This document shows positions 5,951 to 6,411 of a stretch of 6,411 bases of DNA, piece after piece. Below the pieces are notes generated by a model that had not been told where the DNA came from, did not search any database, and saw nothing but the letters and a program-made list of their open reading frames with translations. Position numbers and translations under genes: made by a program. Each line of letters starts with the position of its first letter. Positions within the stretch are counted from its first letter, which is position 1. Origin of the DNA: JAUWCW01 sp030609125 [NCBI: Candidatus Rokuibacteriota bacterium] (GTDB lineage Bacteria; JAUVQV01); NCBI GenBank assembly GCA_030609125.1, contig JAUWCW010000117.1, positions 1 to 6,411 of the forward strand, in the 5' to 3' direction.

Positions 5951-6411
5951 TCCGCGCTTTCCCCCTTCTGGCGGCTCTGCTGCTTTTCTCCCTCCCGCAT
6001 TCCGCGGGAGCACCCGCCGCCGCTTCCGGTGAAGAGCCGGACATTGTCCTGAAAAAGGGCGCCGCCGACCTCTCCCGCGCCGACGAAGGAACCCTCGGAA
6101 CCCACAGGGTCAGAGAGGGTGAAACGATTTCAGGAATACTTGCTTCCGCCGGCGTTCCCCTGTCGAAAATCGAGGAGCTCCTTAAACTCAATCCCGGTCT
6201 TCCCGATCCCGACACTATCTATCCCGGACAGGAACTGATTCTTCCCTCTGCCGCCGACTTTCCCGCGGAGCCGTCCGCTTTAACCCCTCAAGAAAGATCA
6301 CCGCCTCGGATACGCGGGCTCTCCTCGGTGAGGTCTTTGCTCTCATGGGCCTGGACGCCCGGGAGCAGTTCGTCTACCGCTTCGCTGAAGGCGATGATCC
6401 GGGCCTTCTTC
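5947..6411 (+). CDS. Secreted LysM-domain protein, 3' end beyond window, probable frameshift
   Basis: Starts with ATG overlapping the preceding stop (ATGA); no well-spaced ribosome binding site is seen (GGAG lies 16 bases upstream), so coupled translation is likely. Residues 1-22 (MIRAFPLLAALLLFSLPHSA, then GA) form a signal peptide with a plausible signal peptidase I site after AGA. Residues 53-100 are one LysM domain (HRVREGETISGILASAGV, then LNPGLP and IYPGQELILP), which would bind peptidoglycan in the periplasm. After about residue 105 the starting frame turns into Ser/Pro-rich, unlikely sequence (GLSSVRSLLSWAWTPGSSSS). The -1 frame instead gives VRFNPSRKITAS and LLGEVFALMGLDAREQFVYR, which look like a real folded region and stay open to the edge. 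A one-base deletion or sequencing error near 6245-6275 would explain this. The function of the second region is not recognised. Confidence 0.75.
   Translation, partial: MIRAFPLLAALLLFSLPHSAGAPAAASGEEPDIVLKKGAADLSRADEGTLGTHRVREGETISGILASAGVPLSKIEELLKLNPGLPDPDTIYPGQELILPSAADFPAEPSALTPQERSPPRIRGLSSVRSLLSWAWTPGSSSSTASLKAMIRAFF

Noticed and set aside
6250-6275. Programmed -1 frameshifting in the LysM gene
   Set aside because: No X XXY YYZ slippery heptamer is in phase here (the nearest is GAC TTT CCC) and no evident downstream structure, so an indel or sequencing error is more likely.
1-6411. CRISPR array, tRNA or rRNA genes, insertion sequence or phage elements
   Set aside because: No direct repeats, cloverleaf-like sequence, transposase or integrase motifs were found; genes occupy nearly all of the window.

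Overview
The window is a compact, GC-rich bacterial chromosome segment made almost entirely of housekeeping genes. It holds two divergent transcription units separated by about 130 bases (4985-5113). The gene order rpmE - thyX - DUF1385 - prfA - prmC - murA resembles that of Geobacter-like Desulfobacterota and some Nitrospirota, as recalled from known genomes. That lineage assignment is inference only; nothing here identifies a species.

Minus strand (4984 down to 1, transcribed right to left): ribosomal protein L31 (rpmE), flavin-dependent thymidylate synthase (thyX), a DUF1385 membrane protein, peptide chain release factor 1 (prfA), the release-factor glutamine methyltransferase (prmC) and UDP-GlcNAc enolpyruvyltransferase (murA, whose last ~46 codons lie beyond the left edge). 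After rpmE the genes form an unbroken chain. GTGA overlaps join thyX/DUF1385 and prfA/prmC, an 8-base overlap joins DUF1385/prfA, and a 2-base gap separates prmC from murA. Four of the six starts are not ATG (TTG for thyX; GTG for DUF1385, prfA and prmC). The unit links translation termination (RF1 and its methylase), a ribosomal protein, dTMP synthesis and the first committed step of peptidoglycan synthesis. A plausible promoter with an extended -10 lies just upstream of rpmE.

Plus strand (5114 to the right edge): a TIM-barrel protein of the sugar phosphate isomerase/epimerase (AP endonuclease 2-like) superfamily, overlapping by ATGA a gene for a secreted LysM protein that runs off the right edge. 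The LysM gene appears to carry a frameshift near 6245-6275: the downstream protein-like reading frame is the -1 frame relative to the signal-peptide/LysM part.

No RNA genes, CRISPR arrays, insertion sequences or phage elements were seen. No clearly new system is present. The points most worth a second look are the uncharacterised DUF1385 protein fixed between thyX and prfA, the stop-codon arrangement of prfA/prmC, thyX with its TTG start and Cys-containing tail, and the LysM frameshift.
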